Under the pieces are notes generated by a model. The model was not told the origin of the DNA and did no database searches. It worked only from the letters and a program-made list of their open reading frames with translations. 64,000 bases of DNA from DASVCN01 sp040905665 (GTDB taxonomy: Bacteria > Deinococcota > Deinococci > Deinococcales > Trueperaceae), in contig JBBDRD010000047.1 in the NCBI GenBank assembly GCA_040905665.1, positions 10,672 to 74,671 of the forward strand. Reading direction: 5' to 3'. The position numbers and the translations under genes are program-made. Within the stretch, counting starts at the first letter, position 1. Each line of letters starts with the position of its first letter. Shown here piece after piece: positions 18,426-27,230 of the stretch.

Positions 18426-19313
18426 ATGAAACGCCTTCCCCTGCACGCCCTCCTGCTGATACCTCTGCTGCTACTCGGCGCCTGCGCTCCCGCCATAACC
18501 TCGGTGGTTTCGCCGCCTACTTTCCGCGTAGTAGAGTCCCAAACCGCGTTACTGAGCCTCGAGCCGCAGGGAGTGGGACTCGGCAACGCGCTCATCCATC
18601 TCGAACTCGAAGCGCGCAACCCCAACCCCTTCCCGATACACCTGGCCGGTCTCGACGGAGACCTCTACCTGGGGGGCCAACGAGTTGCAGGCAGCACCTT
18701 CCGTGAGGGCGTATCCCTGCCTGCCGGCGGTACATCGCAGCTGGGCCTCGACATCTCGGTTCCGGTAGCGGGAACCCCGCAGGTTCTCGGTCAGTTCACC
18801 AGCCTGGTAGTCGGTGAAGCGGTCGAGTTCCGATTGGATGCGACCGTCACCGTCGACCTCCTGGGGACGCCGCAGCGCTTTCCCACGCTCACGATCGCCC
18901 AGGGAAACCTGCAGGCGCCTGGCGGCCTCCGCCCGCCGGAGATCCGTTACGACGCCTCGGCTACCCGCGTCAGTCTGAGCGGGCTCACTGCTCAGATCGA
19001 CGTCGGCCTGCTGATCGACAACCCGCTGCCGCTGGGATATTTCGTTCGCGGTCCCCAGGTCACCCTGCAATTGGACGGCCGAACGGTGAGCAGAGTTTCG
19101 GTACCGAGAACGGCGGTACCGGCAAGGGGTACTTCAACTGCTGCGCTGCGGTTCGAGGTGGGCATCGCCGATGCCGGCGCTGCGCTACTCAGCCGGCTAC
19201 AGACGGGTGGAAGGGGAGTACAGTTCTCGCTGAGCGGGGCTTTGGAAGTGGAGATCCCGGGCGTTGCATCGACCAGCACTGCTCTCTCCAACGTGGGCGG
19301 TCTGCTGCCATAG
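18426..19313 (+). CDS. LEA type 2 (WHy domain) lipoprotein
   Basis: A 295-residue protein with a signal and lipobox LGAC (C20). Two LEA_2/WHy-like units are visible: ELEARNPNPFPIHLAGLDGDLYLGGQRVA near 60-88 and VGLLIDNPLPLGYFVRGPQVTLQLDGRTVS near 195-222. Both carry the NPxP turn of the water-stress and hypersensitive-response domain. Such proteins are linked to desiccation and stress protection in plants and some bacteria. A role in envelope stability is inference. The stop is 6 nt from the convergent MMPL stop. Confidence 0.85.
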   Translation: MKRLPLHALLLIPLLLLGACAPAITSVVSPPTFRVVESQTALLSLEPQGVGLGNALIHLELEARNPNPFPIHLAGLDGDLYLGGQRVAGSTFREGVSLPAGGTSQLGLDISVPVAGTPQVLGQFTSLVVGEAVEFRLDATVTVDLLGTPQRFPTLTIAQGNLQAPGGLRPPEIRYDASATRVSLSGLTAQIDVGLLIDNPLPLGYFVRGPQVTLQLDGRTVSRVSVPRTAVPARGTSTAALRFEVGIADAGAALLSRLQTGGRGVQFSLSGALEVEIPGVASTSTALSNVGGLLP

Positions 19314-19318
19314 CCCGG

Positions 19319-21559
19319 TCAGTCGGGGCTGAGTCCCACTCGTTCGGCGAGCTTCGCCATCGGCTGCGGCAACCACCAGTTCCACCTTCCGGCGAGAAAC
19401 ATCATGGCCGGGACCAACGCCAGCCGCACCAGCGTGGCGTCAAGCAGAACCGCCACGGCCAGGCCCAGCCCCAACGTCTTTATCAGCACCACTTCGGAGA
19501 AGATGAAGCTGCTGAATACCACGATCATCACGGCTGCCGCAGAGGTGATTACCCCTCCGGTCGAACTTAAGGCAGACACCACTGCATCTCGGTCCGAAAG
19601 CCCCTGTTGGTGCTTTTCGTAGATACGAGCAACCAGGAATACCTCGTAGTCCATCGACAAGCCAAAGACGATCGCGAAGATGAACAGGGGGGCGCTGGTA
19701 TCGACGTAGCCCAAGCCCCCAGGAACGCCGAACAGACCGGCCAACCAACCCTCCTGGAAGACCAGGGTAATCACCCCGTATGCTGTGGCGACCGTGAGGG
19801 TGTTTAGCAGGATCGATTTGAGCGGAATGAGCAGCGACCGGAACGCCAGCCCCAGTACCAGCAAAATGCCCAGATAGACGAGGGCAACGGCCCAGGGGAA
19901 CGACTGGTAGAGCAGCCTGGTCCACTCCGCTTCGAAGATCGCGGCGCCTCCCACAAGAGCTCGCACGTCCACCGCTTCGATCGCCTCGCCAACCGACTTG
20001 CGAAGCGCGCTGATGTCATGGGGAGGAAGATTGCCCAGAGGGAAGAGGGTGATTCGGGCGTAGCGCCCGCTCTCGCTCACCGTCGCCACAACCAGCTCGC
20101 GCAGTTCACTGCCTAGGGCGAGTTCCTGGGTCGCGTAGTACTGATAGAGCATCAACGAAGGAAGGCTATCGACCATCATCGCCGAGTATGCTTCACTCAC
20201 CGTGGGAATTTGCTCCAACAGTCGCCCCAGCCGCGATAATTGCCGTTGGCTCGAAGGATTGAAGAAGCCGGTCTCACCGAAATCCACCATTACCTCGACC
20301 GGCTCGAGCATGCCCTCGAGCCCCACGCCTTCAAGCGCCGCCACCACCCTTCTGGAATCGGTTGCCGGGCTTAGGCCGCGGGCGCCGGGGTCCGCCACCT
20401 CCATTCCCAGCGCTGGAACGCTGAGGAGCACCAGCGCGCCGGCTCCGGCCACGGCCCATACCCAAGGATGACGCAGGATGAGCTGGGCCCGTTTGCGCCA
20501 GAACGAACGACTCCGTAGGCCTGGAATCCGCCGAGTTACGCGCCAGGAATTGACTCGGTGTCCAAGCAGCGCCAGTAGCGCCGGCAGGGCGGTGGTGCTA
20601 ACCAGGATGCTGACCGCCAGCACGACTATCGTTCCCACACCCAGCGAGCGTATGAAGGGCAGAGGTGGTACCAGCAGCGCCGAGAGGGCGATGAGGACCG
20701 TCACTCCGCTGAACAGAACTGCCTTGCCGGCGGTTTGCGAGGTGATTTCGGCCGCGCGGTGCGGATCCATGCCGCCACGAAGCTCCTCGCGGAAGCGGTT
20801 AACCATTAGCAAGGCGTAGTCGATGCCGGTGGCGAGCCCCAGCATTGTCACGATGCTCTGCGTGAAGATAGCGAAGTCGATGAACTGTCCCAGGCCGTAA
20901 AGCACCGAGAACGACAACGTAATGGAGGCCAGCGCGACGAGCAGCGGAAGGATGGAGGCGACCAGTGCGCCGAACGCGAATACCAGGACCGCAAGCGATA
21001 GCGGCAGGCCGTACAGCTCGGCCCGACGAGTGTCCCGCTCGCTGATCTCTTCGAGCTCCTGTACCGATGCAGGGCCGCCGGCGATACTGAAGCTGAGCCC
21101 ACCGCTGTGCTCGAGAGCCGTGCGGATGGCTGCCGCTATCTCCTTGGCCTGGGCATCGGAATCCGATTGGATGCCGATGAGCGAGATCGTGTAGTGACCG
21201 TCGTCGCCAACGAGGTCGAGTCCTTGAGAGCGACGGTAATCACGTACCCCGGTAACCCCCGGGATCCCTTGGATCATTTCGATAGCCCTAAAGTATGCCT
21301 GATCGAACGCCGGCTCGCCCAAACGCGCTTCGTCGCTGCTGCTCACCAGGACCACGTTGTAGTCGTCGGTCTGTCGGAACTCCTCGAGCAGGATACGGCG
21401 CACCTGTTCGGGGACGCTGGATTCGGGAACGCTCGGTTGGGCGTCGAGAACCTCGCCTACCCTGGCGGCGAATGGCAGCGAGGCAAGCACGACCACTAAC
21501 CAAATGGCCAGTACCAGTCGAGGGCGGTGGCTGACCAAGGTGGCAAGGCGGGAAGGCAT
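19319..21559 (-). CDS. MMPL-type RND transporter
   Basis: A 746-residue membrane protein with two MMPL/RND halves. Each has one N-terminal helix, an outer loop domain and a five-helix bundle; the conserved segments are GLATGIDYALLMVNRFREEL in the first half and FGLSMDYEVFLVARIYEKH in the second, holding the Asp-Tyr pair used for proton coupling. MMPL proteins often move lipids or hydrophobic molecules to the outer face. It lies 45 nt after the ABC ATPase and downstream of the sphingolipid-type genes, so lipid export is a fair guess. TAAGCT at 21568-21573 may be its own -10. Confidence 0.9.
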   Translation of the reverse strand: MPSRLATLVSHRPRLVLAIWLVVVLASLPFAARVGEVLDAQPSVPESSVPEQVRRILLEEFRQTDDYNVVLVSSSDEARLGEPAFDQAYFRAIEMIQGIPGVTGVRDYRRSQGLDLVGDDGHYTISLIGIQSDSDAQAKEIAAAIRTALEHSGGLSFSIAGGPASVQELEEISERDTRRAELYGLPLSLAVLVFAFGALVASILPLLVALASITLSFSVLYGLGQFIDFAIFTQSIVTMLGLATGIDYALLMVNRFREELRGGMDPHRAAEITSQTAGKAVLFSGVTVLIALSALLVPPLPFIRSLGVGTIVVLAVSILVSTTALPALLALLGHRVNSWRVTRRIPGLRSRSFWRKRAQLILRHPWVWAVAGAGALVLLSVPALGMEVADPGARGLSPATDSRRVVAALEGVGLEGMLEPVEVMVDFGETGFFNPSSQRQLSRLGRLLEQIPTVSEAYSAMMVDSLPSLMLYQYYATQELALGSELRELVVATVSESGRYARITLFPLGNLPPHDISALRKSVGEAIEAVDVRALVGGAAIFEAEWTRLLYQSFPWAVALVYLGILLVLGLAFRSLLIPLKSILLNTLTVATAYGVITLVFQEGWLAGLFGVPGGLGYVDTSAPLFIFAIVFGLSMDYEVFLVARIYEKHQQGLSDRDAVVSALSSTGGVITSAAAVMIVVFSSFIFSEVVLIKTLGLGLAVAVLLDATLVRLALVPAMMFLAGRWNWWLPQPMAKLAERVGLSPD

Positions 21560-21604
21560 AATTCGCTAGCTTAACAACAGCATTCGAAGGAGCATGAGAG
21601 GGCG

Positions 21605-22345
21605 TTAAACCCCGACAAAGGTTTCAATCACCGAACGCGCATGCGGGTCCCGAGTACCCACCGCGCCCGATAGCCGGCCATCTCGCAAGAACAGGATCGT
21701 GTCGGCGATCAGGGCCGCTTTGGGGTCGTGAGTCACCATCACGACCGTCCATCCTCGCTCATCGACCCCGCGCCGCAACAGGCCAAGCACCTCTTGGCCG
21801 GTCTCGCTGTCGAGATTGCCGGTGGGCTCGTCGGCCAGGACCACGACCGGGTCGTTGATGAGGGCGCGGGCAAGCGCGACTCGCTGCCGCTGTCCGCCCG
21901 AGAGTTGTTTGGGGCGGTGCTCGAGCCGGTTCTCGATTCCCAGATCGGCCGCCAGTTCGGCCAGCCTGGTTTCCGCTTCCCCCCTGCGGCCGGCAACCTC
22001 GGCGGGCAGCAGGATGTTCTCGCGAGCGGTCAGGTTCGGTATCAGTTCAAATGTCTGGAAGACGAACCCCAAGTGATCCCGGCGCATCCGAGTTAGAGCG
22101 TCATCGTGCAATCCGCTCGTGGCGACTCCGTCGATCAGGACCTCACCCTGATCCGGAACGTCGAGCAGGCCAAGTAGGTGCAACAGTGTGCTCTTCCCGC
22201 TGCCCGAGGGACCCATCACGCTCACGAACGAGCCGGGCTCGACGGCGATATCGATTCCGGCCAGTGCGGTTATCTGCTGTTCTCCCAGACGGTAGTTCTT
22301 GCCCAGGCGTCGCGCCTCGATGGCGTAGCGATTTGAAGGTTCCAT
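21605..22345 (-). CDS. ABC transporter ATP-binding protein, LolD/MacB type
   Basis: A 246-residue ATPase: Walker A GPSGSGKST near residue 45, Q-loop FVFQTFELIPNLTARENILLP, signature LSGGQRQRVALARAL and Walker B VVLADEPTGNLD, a set typical of MacB/LolD/FtsE-like transporters that use mechanotransmission. It starts 3 nt after the stop of the FtsX-like permease and is surely its partner. The cargo is not shown by sequence; lipid or lipoprotein release is plausible. Confidence 0.93.
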   Translation of the reverse strand: MEPSNRYAIEARRLGKNYRLGEQQITALAGIDIAVEPGSFVSVMGPSGSGKSTLLHLLGLLDVPDQGEVLIDGVATSGLHDDALTRMRRDHLGFVFQTFELIPNLTARENILLPAEVAGRRGEAETRLAELAADLGIENRLEHRPKQLSGGQRQRVALARALINDPVVVLADEPTGNLDSETGQEVLGLLRRGVDERGWTVVMVTHDPKAALIADTILFLRDGRLSGAVGTRDPHARSVIETFVGV

Positions 22346-22348
22346 CTG

Positions 22349-24913
22349 TTACTCCGAGGCGCCCAGCGCCAGAATCGGCGGCAGCCGGGAAGCGCGGCGG
22401 GCGGGAAAGTATGAGGCGAGTAAGCCTACGAGGGGCGAAGCGACGAGCGCCACGGCGATGAGCAGCCAGGGGTAGCGGGGGGTGATGGCGAAACCCGTGA
22501 TGGCGGCCGCTCCCGCGGTGATCACGTGGGCGAGTAACAATCCCGAGAAGACACCCAGGATAGTCCCCACAATCAGCACGACCAATCCTTCGGAAGTCAC
22601 TACCCGCCCCACGCCCTGTCGGGTGAGGCCAAAGGTGCGAAGGACTGCCAGCTCGTGTTGCCGGCTGGAAAGATTCATTCCCAGGGTATTAGCCACCCCG
22701 AGCGCGGCGATGAAGATCGCCAGGGCGAGCAGGGCATTGGTCGTGACGAACGAGCGACGAGTGAGCGCCATGATTGTTTCCCGATAATCCCGGTTCAGGG
22801 TGACGTCTAGATACAGGTTCGGGAAGCTTGCGACGAGGACGTCGCGAGCTTCCGCTACGTCGACCTCCGGTTGGACGGTCATCACATAGAGATCCGGCGT
22901 TCCGCCCCCGAAGATATCCATGTCCTCGATCGAGGCAACCACCGACTCGCCGCCCCCGGTGAAGTCAACGATCACACCCCCCACCGGAAACTCCCGAAAT
23001 CCTTCGTCGGTCCTCAGTTCAACCTGGTCACCTCGGCCAAGGCCGAATCTGTCGTGCAGGGTATTGGCGATGAGCACCTCGCCGCCGGCCGAGAGCGATT
23101 GATAACCCTCGAGGTTGTCCCCCTGCCCGGGGATGTATTGGAATCGGCCAAAACCGTCGTCCGGCGCGAATCGTCGCGGGTCGACCAGCACAAGCGCGAT
23201 GCTGCGCGCCCGTCCGTCGCCCTCGGGCTGGAAGCGAACTATCCGGATGCCCACGCCGGAGACCTGGTCGATGCCGGGTATCGCCGCCGCGACGGCGGAC
23301 TCGAATTCGGCCGGAAAGCTCACCGGCGAGGTGACGAACATGTCCCCTACGATGGTTGTGTCGACCCAGTCGGCGATAGCGCCGTTTATGCCGGCCACCA
23401 TCGCTCCTACGCCGATGGTGAGACCCATTCCCACCACCACCGACCCTATGGCCACGCCGTTTCGCGCGGCGTTGCGACGGGCGAACGAGGCCCCGAGTTT
23501 GCCGGCCGTGCCCATCACTCTCGACAGGAGTGGACCCAGGATAGCGAGCGCAGGCGGCAGGAGAGTGGGCGTGGCAAGCGTGAATCCCAAAAAGAGGAGC
23601 GACATCGCTAATGCGGCAGCGGCCAGGGCCCAGGCCCCGCTCCAGGGCAGGAGCGCCAGAGTTACTCCGGCCGCCACGGCCAGCCAGCCGAGCAGGCTGC
23701 GCAGTAGTGAAACGTCGTCCTCCTCGGCCTGCCGCAAAGCCGCCAGAGGTGGAGTGGCCGAGGCATTGCGCGCCGGCAGAAAACCGGCGAGCAGAGCGAC
23801 AAGCACACCCACGCCGGCCGCGGGCAGCACACTCCCCAGGGGCACTACCAGCGTTCGGAACTCGATGCCCAGGCTAAAGGCGTTGATACGGGTGATTGCG
23901 TAGGCGAGGACGATGCCCAGCAGCAGGCCGGCAATGACTCCCAGAAGGCTCACGAACGCGGCTTCCAGCAACGCGAGCCGCTGTACCTGTTGTCTGGTGA
24001 GGCAGAGGGTGCGCAAGAGTGCATACTCGCGACGGCGTTCGACGACGGCCGCCATGAAGGTGTTGTAGGCCATGAAGCCGCCCAGCGCCAGAAGAGTAGC
24101 AGCCAGGATGCTCAAGCCCGATTGGATTGTGTCGACGATTCCCGTGGCGATGTTGCCGCTGGCCGCCGGATAGGTAACGGTGTAATCGTCTGACAGTCCA
24201 TCGGTGAGACGCTGCAGCGTCTCACTCGTGTTGGCGTCCTCGTCGAGGTGAAGTTCGATGAAGCTCGCTCTGCCTTCGAGGTGGAGAAGCGCCTGGAGGT
24301 CTTCGAGCGCCATGATCGCTACCCGGCCGCCGTTGGTCGAAGCGAAGCCGTAGGAGTCGTCGAGCAGGCCTGTGACCGGTAGCTCCAGTGCTCCCAGTTG
24401 GCCGGTGAAGCGGACCGTCTGTCCAATCTCGATTCCACGCTGAGCCGCGAAGTTTTCGGCCATCGCAACGCCGTTGCTGCCCGCCTGAGGGATTCTTCCG
24501 GCCGAGACGCGCGCCGGTAGCTCCGCCTGCGTGGCGGTGACGCGACCCGAGATCTGGAAGCCGGTGTCGACCCCCGGAATTACCGAGCGGTTGAACTCCT
24601 GCGTTTCGCGCACCGGTTCGGCCCGGATGTTGAGAACCGGATAAGAGTACTCGACGGATTCCTCGGCTTCCAATACCGGCAGTACGTCGTCCACGGCGAA
24701 GACCGCTCGCCCCTGAACACCGGGAGTCACGAGCAGATCGGCGTTCCCGGCCGCGGCTGCCAGTGTGCTGGCCACGTTGGCCTCGACGTTGTCGCCTACC
24801 GAGAGGGTAGCCAGGACCGCAGCTATTCCTATTGCCACTCCCAGTACCGTCGCAGCGGTACGCCATGCATGGCGGGAGAGGTTACGCAGCGCAAGCCGCA
24901 CCAGCATTGGCAT
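22349..24913 (-). CDS. FtsX/MacB-fold ABC transporter permease
   Basis: An 854-residue permease with two FtsX-type units. Seen: LVRLALRNLSRHAWRTAATVLGVAIGIAAVLATL at the N-terminus, an extracytoplasmic MacB-like domain, helices around 245-370 (GFMAYNTFMAAVVERRREYALLRTLCLTRQQV), a second N-terminal-like unit near 485-520 and the final ANTLGMNLSSRQHELAVLRTFGLTRQGV unit with helices. The open frame reaches 25081, but TACACT at 24921-24926 ends 7 nt before ATG 24913 and the longer form would overlap the upstream gene with unrelated sequence. Confidence 0.9.
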   Translation of the reverse strand: MPMLVRLALRNLSRHAWRTAATVLGVAIGIAAVLATLSVGDNVEANVASTLAAAAGNADLLVTPGVQGRAVFAVDDVLPVLEAEESVEYSYPVLNIRAEPVRETQEFNRSVIPGVDTGFQISGRVTATQAELPARVSAGRIPQAGSNGVAMAENFAAQRGIEIGQTVRFTGQLGALELPVTGLLDDSYGFASTNGGRVAIMALEDLQALLHLEGRASFIELHLDEDANTSETLQRLTDGLSDDYTVTYPAASGNIATGIVDTIQSGLSILAATLLALGGFMAYNTFMAAVVERRREYALLRTLCLTRQQVQRLALLEAAFVSLLGVIAGLLLGIVLAYAITRINAFSLGIEFRTLVVPLGSVLPAAGVGVLVALLAGFLPARNASATPPLAALRQAEEDDVSLLRSLLGWLAVAAGVTLALLPWSGAWALAAAALAMSLLFLGFTLATPTLLPPALAILGPLLSRVMGTAGKLGASFARRNAARNGVAIGSVVVGMGLTIGVGAMVAGINGAIADWVDTTIVGDMFVTSPVSFPAEFESAVAAAIPGIDQVSGVGIRIVRFQPEGDGRARSIALVLVDPRRFAPDDGFGRFQYIPGQGDNLEGYQSLSAGGEVLIANTLHDRFGLGRGDQVELRTDEGFREFPVGGVIVDFTGGGESVVASIEDMDIFGGGTPDLYVMTVQPEVDVAEARDVLVASFPNLYLDVTLNRDYRETIMALTRRSFVTTNALLALAIFIAALGVANTLGMNLSSRQHELAVLRTFGLTRQGVGRVVTSEGLVVLIVGTILGVFSGLLLAHVITAGAAAITGFAITPRYPWLLIAVALVASPLVGLLASYFPARRASRLPPILALGASE

Positions 24914-24920
24914 CGGCACC

Positions 24921-24926
24921 AGTGTA
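24921..24926 (-). promoter_or_regulatory. TACACT box, leaderless-type promoter
   Basis: TACACT on the minus strand ends 7 nt before ATG 24913 of the ABC permease, so the exporter genes may also be transcribed separately from the biosynthesis genes upstream. Confidence 0.4.
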
Positions 24927-24944
24927 TCCGAGTGTCGCTTGCCG

Positions 24945-25970
24945 CTACTCACCTTCTTCGACCGAGGCTCTCCTGCCCGCTCCAGCCAGAGCCAGTCCGC
25001 CGATGAGGGGACCCAGCAGGAAGTAGAGGTAGTGCTGAAAGAAGCGCCAGATAAGAACCGCCACGGCGAGCGCTCCACCACTTACCTGGCCCCGGAGCGC
25101 GTAGGTTATCGCCGCCTCCTGATAGCCGCTGGCCCCAGGCGTGGGCACCAGGAATGCGAAGGCGTGCAGCACTATCTGCACGGTGTAGACCACGCCGTGT
25201 TCGGCACTCATCAGAAGTCCGATGAGAACCAGGTTCAGGACGGCGAAGTAGGGCAGCCGCGCTGCTCCCGACAGCAGATGAAAACGCAGGTGCCAGTGCC
25301 AGGGACGACTCGAATACCCGCGGCTGGCTAGCGACAGATCTTTCAGGAATGAGTCGGTTCTGGAATGGAAGCGCCTCAGGAACCGATGCGCCGTGGCCCG
25401 GCGCAGCAGTTGAATTGCCAGCGGGAGCCGGAACACAAGCAGGTAGCTCGCCAGAATGGCGACGGCCGAAAGAGCCGCGACCAGTACCCCCAGCTGCTCC
25501 AGCGGCAGTTGGACGCCCGTGAAGCGCAAGGCGAGGTAACTGGCCGGAGCGGCCCAGCCAAAGAAGGCGAGGTCACCGACCACGCACATTACTGCTACGG
25601 CCACCGCTTCGTTAGCAGGCAGCCCGAAGCGGTTGAGCAGAAACACGATACCGATCGAGTTGCCCCCGCCCGATGGGGTGGCGACGGCACTGAAGGTCCC
25701 TAGTATGTGGGTCTGAACGCCCTGCCAGAAGGTAGTGGGATGGGCGGTCCTCGCTGTTAGGAATACTATCCGCCAGCCCGACAGCAGCCACCAGAGCAGT
25801 ACCGGTACGGCCATGCCGGCTAGCGCCAGGAAGTTTAGTCGACCGAATATGCTCCGTAGGTCGTGATCGAACAGGTCTGGAGCGACGAGGTAGAGGCTCG
25901 CTAAACCCAAGCCAAGTGAGATGGCGAGGGCGCTGCCGAGCCGAATCACATTTCCATTGTTCTTACTCAC
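24945..25970 (-). CDS. Flippase-like membrane protein (LPG_synthase_TM / UPF0104)
   Basis: A 341-residue membrane protein with about eight helices and the motifs of the lysylphosphatidylglycerol-synthetase TM / AglD-like family: WRIVFLTARTAHPTTFWQGVQTHILGTFSAVATPSGGGNSIG and FLVPTPGASGYQEAAITYAL. Members are thought to move or modify membrane lipids. The soluble aminoacyltransferase domain of MprF is absent. The GTG start overlaps the upstream glycosyltransferase stop by 8 nt, which ties it to the lipid operon and suggests it flips a glycolipid product; that role is inference. Confidence 0.85.
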   Translation of the reverse strand: MSKNNGNVIRLGSALAISLGLGLASLYLVAPDLFDHDLRSIFGRLNFLALAGMAVPVLLWWLLSGWRIVFLTARTAHPTTFWQGVQTHILGTFSAVATPSGGGNSIGIVFLLNRFGLPANEAVAVAVMCVVGDLAFFGWAAPASYLALRFTGVQLPLEQLGVLVAALSAVAILASYLLVFRLPLAIQLLRRATAHRFLRRFHSRTDSFLKDLSLASRGYSSRPWHWHLRFHLLSGAARLPYFAVLNLVLIGLLMSAEHGVVYTVQIVLHAFAFLVPTPGASGYQEAAITYALRGQVSGGALAVAVLIWRFFQHYLYFLLGPLIGGLALAGAGRRASVEEGE

Positions 25971-27198
25971 TCGCGGGCAGTAGCGGCACGCCGGCGCCGC
26001 ACGACTGGGCGTGGGGCTGGCGAGTGCGGGCGTAATGGGCCAGATAATGAGCGAGCCTCGCCGCCATTCCGGGCAGGTCGAGTTCCTTGCAGCGCCGCTC
26101 TATCCGCGATAGCAGTTCCGGGGAGTCACGGTACTCGCGCACCGCCGAGAGCAACTCCTCGCTGCTCGGGACGTAACCGCCCACTCCATGGGTCTCGAGC
26201 AGACCGAGCATCTTGTTCTCGGCATTGCCGAAGCGCATGGGCGAAAGGAGCGGCCGGCCAACTGCCAGCGTCTCGAAAACCGTGGCTGGTCCCGTCTTAC
26301 CTATCACCACGTCACTTGCCGCCAGATAGGCCGCCATGTCCTCAACGAAACCCACTACCTTGAGCCTCGGATGGCGGCTGCTAAGGCTCCCCAGACGCCG
26401 CCGTAACGGCTCGTTTCGCCCGGTTACCACTACCACCTGAACGTCCGGTACGCCAAGTAGCGTTTTCACCACTCGCTCCGGGGCGCCGCCCACGCCCTCG
26501 CCGCCCAAAGCCACGAGGCAGGTAAAGACGTTGAGGAGCCCCAGGGCACGCCGCGCGTCATCACGGGCAGGGGGGCGCAGGAAGGCTCGCCTGACCGGAT
26601 ACCCCACCACATCGATACGCCCAGCCGGAACCCCGAAGCCGACAAGGCGCCGCTTCGATACCGGTGACGCCACAACGAAGCGCTCGGCGTTCGGCTCGGC
26701 CCACAGCGCGTTGGCATTGAGGGTCGAGGTCTCGAAGGTGACGACAGGTACCTCGAGTCCGAACCTCCGCTGGGCCATGGTGAGGGCGGTAGTGAGCCAG
26801 CCGTGGTTGACGACGATCAGGTCGGGCGGCGATTTCAACAGCTCCGAGGCTGCCCTTTTGGCGAAGTCGCGGAGCAGTCGCCGGTGGAAGGCGGCGGTCG
26901 CTGCCGGCAGTGCGTCGATGAGCCGCTGACCCCAAACTATCGACCAGGGGTTGCGCAATGCCTTGCGCCAGCCCTCCTTGTGGTTCCGATCGAGCTCTTC
27001 GAAGCCGAAGTCGCGCATCGGCTCTCGCACGCTCGTCTTGAACCGCCCCGGGTAGGCATCATGCAGTGCTTCGCTCATCGCCTCGGCGGTGCTCACATGT
27101 GAACCGCCGGCGGCAATAGTCGCGAAAAGAACCGAGCTTTGTTGCTGCACCGCCGGCTCGCTGCCGGACGATCGCGTTGTGAATTCGTAGCGCTCCAT
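25963..27198 (-). CDS. MGDG synthase-like glycosyltransferase, copy 1
   Basis: A 411-residue GT28/GT4-like enzyme of the monogalactosyldiacylglycerol synthase/MurG group. Seen: SVLFATIAAGGSHVSTAEAMSEAL near 23 (first Rossmann loop), DLIVVNHGWLTTAL, VVGYPVRRAFLRPP, VALGGEGVGG and the donor-binding GFVEDMAAYLAASDVVIGKTGPATVFETLAVGRPLLSP. It is a clear paralogue of the gene at 27231. In this operon the acceptor may be ceramide or a glycosylceramide; diacylglycerol is the alternative. It starts 32 nt after its paralogue and overlaps the flippase-like gene by 8 nt. Confidence 0.88.
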   Translation of the reverse strand: MERYEFTTRSSGSEPAVQQQSSVLFATIAAGGSHVSTAEAMSEALHDAYPGRFKTSVREPMRDFGFEELDRNHKEGWRKALRNPWSIVWGQRLIDALPAATAAFHRRLLRDFAKRAASELLKSPPDLIVVNHGWLTTALTMAQRRFGLEVPVVTFETSTLNANALWAEPNAERFVVASPVSKRRLVGFGVPAGRIDVVGYPVRRAFLRPPARDDARRALGLLNVFTCLVALGGEGVGGAPERVVKTLLGVPDVQVVVVTGRNEPLRRRLGSLSSRHPRLKVVGFVEDMAAYLAASDVVIGKTGPATVFETLAVGRPLLSPMRFGNAENKMLGLLETHGVGGYVPSSEELLSAVREYRDSPELLSRIERRCKELDLPGMAARLAHYLAHYARTRQPHAQSCGAGVPLLPASE

Positions 27199-27230
27199 TT
27201 ATCTTTTTGGTCGCTCCAGTCCAGCCGCTC

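Noticed and set aside
24914..25081. Longer N-terminus of the ABC permease
   Set aside because: It overlaps the flippase-like gene, is not hydrophobic or conserved, and a TACACT box precedes ATG 24913.
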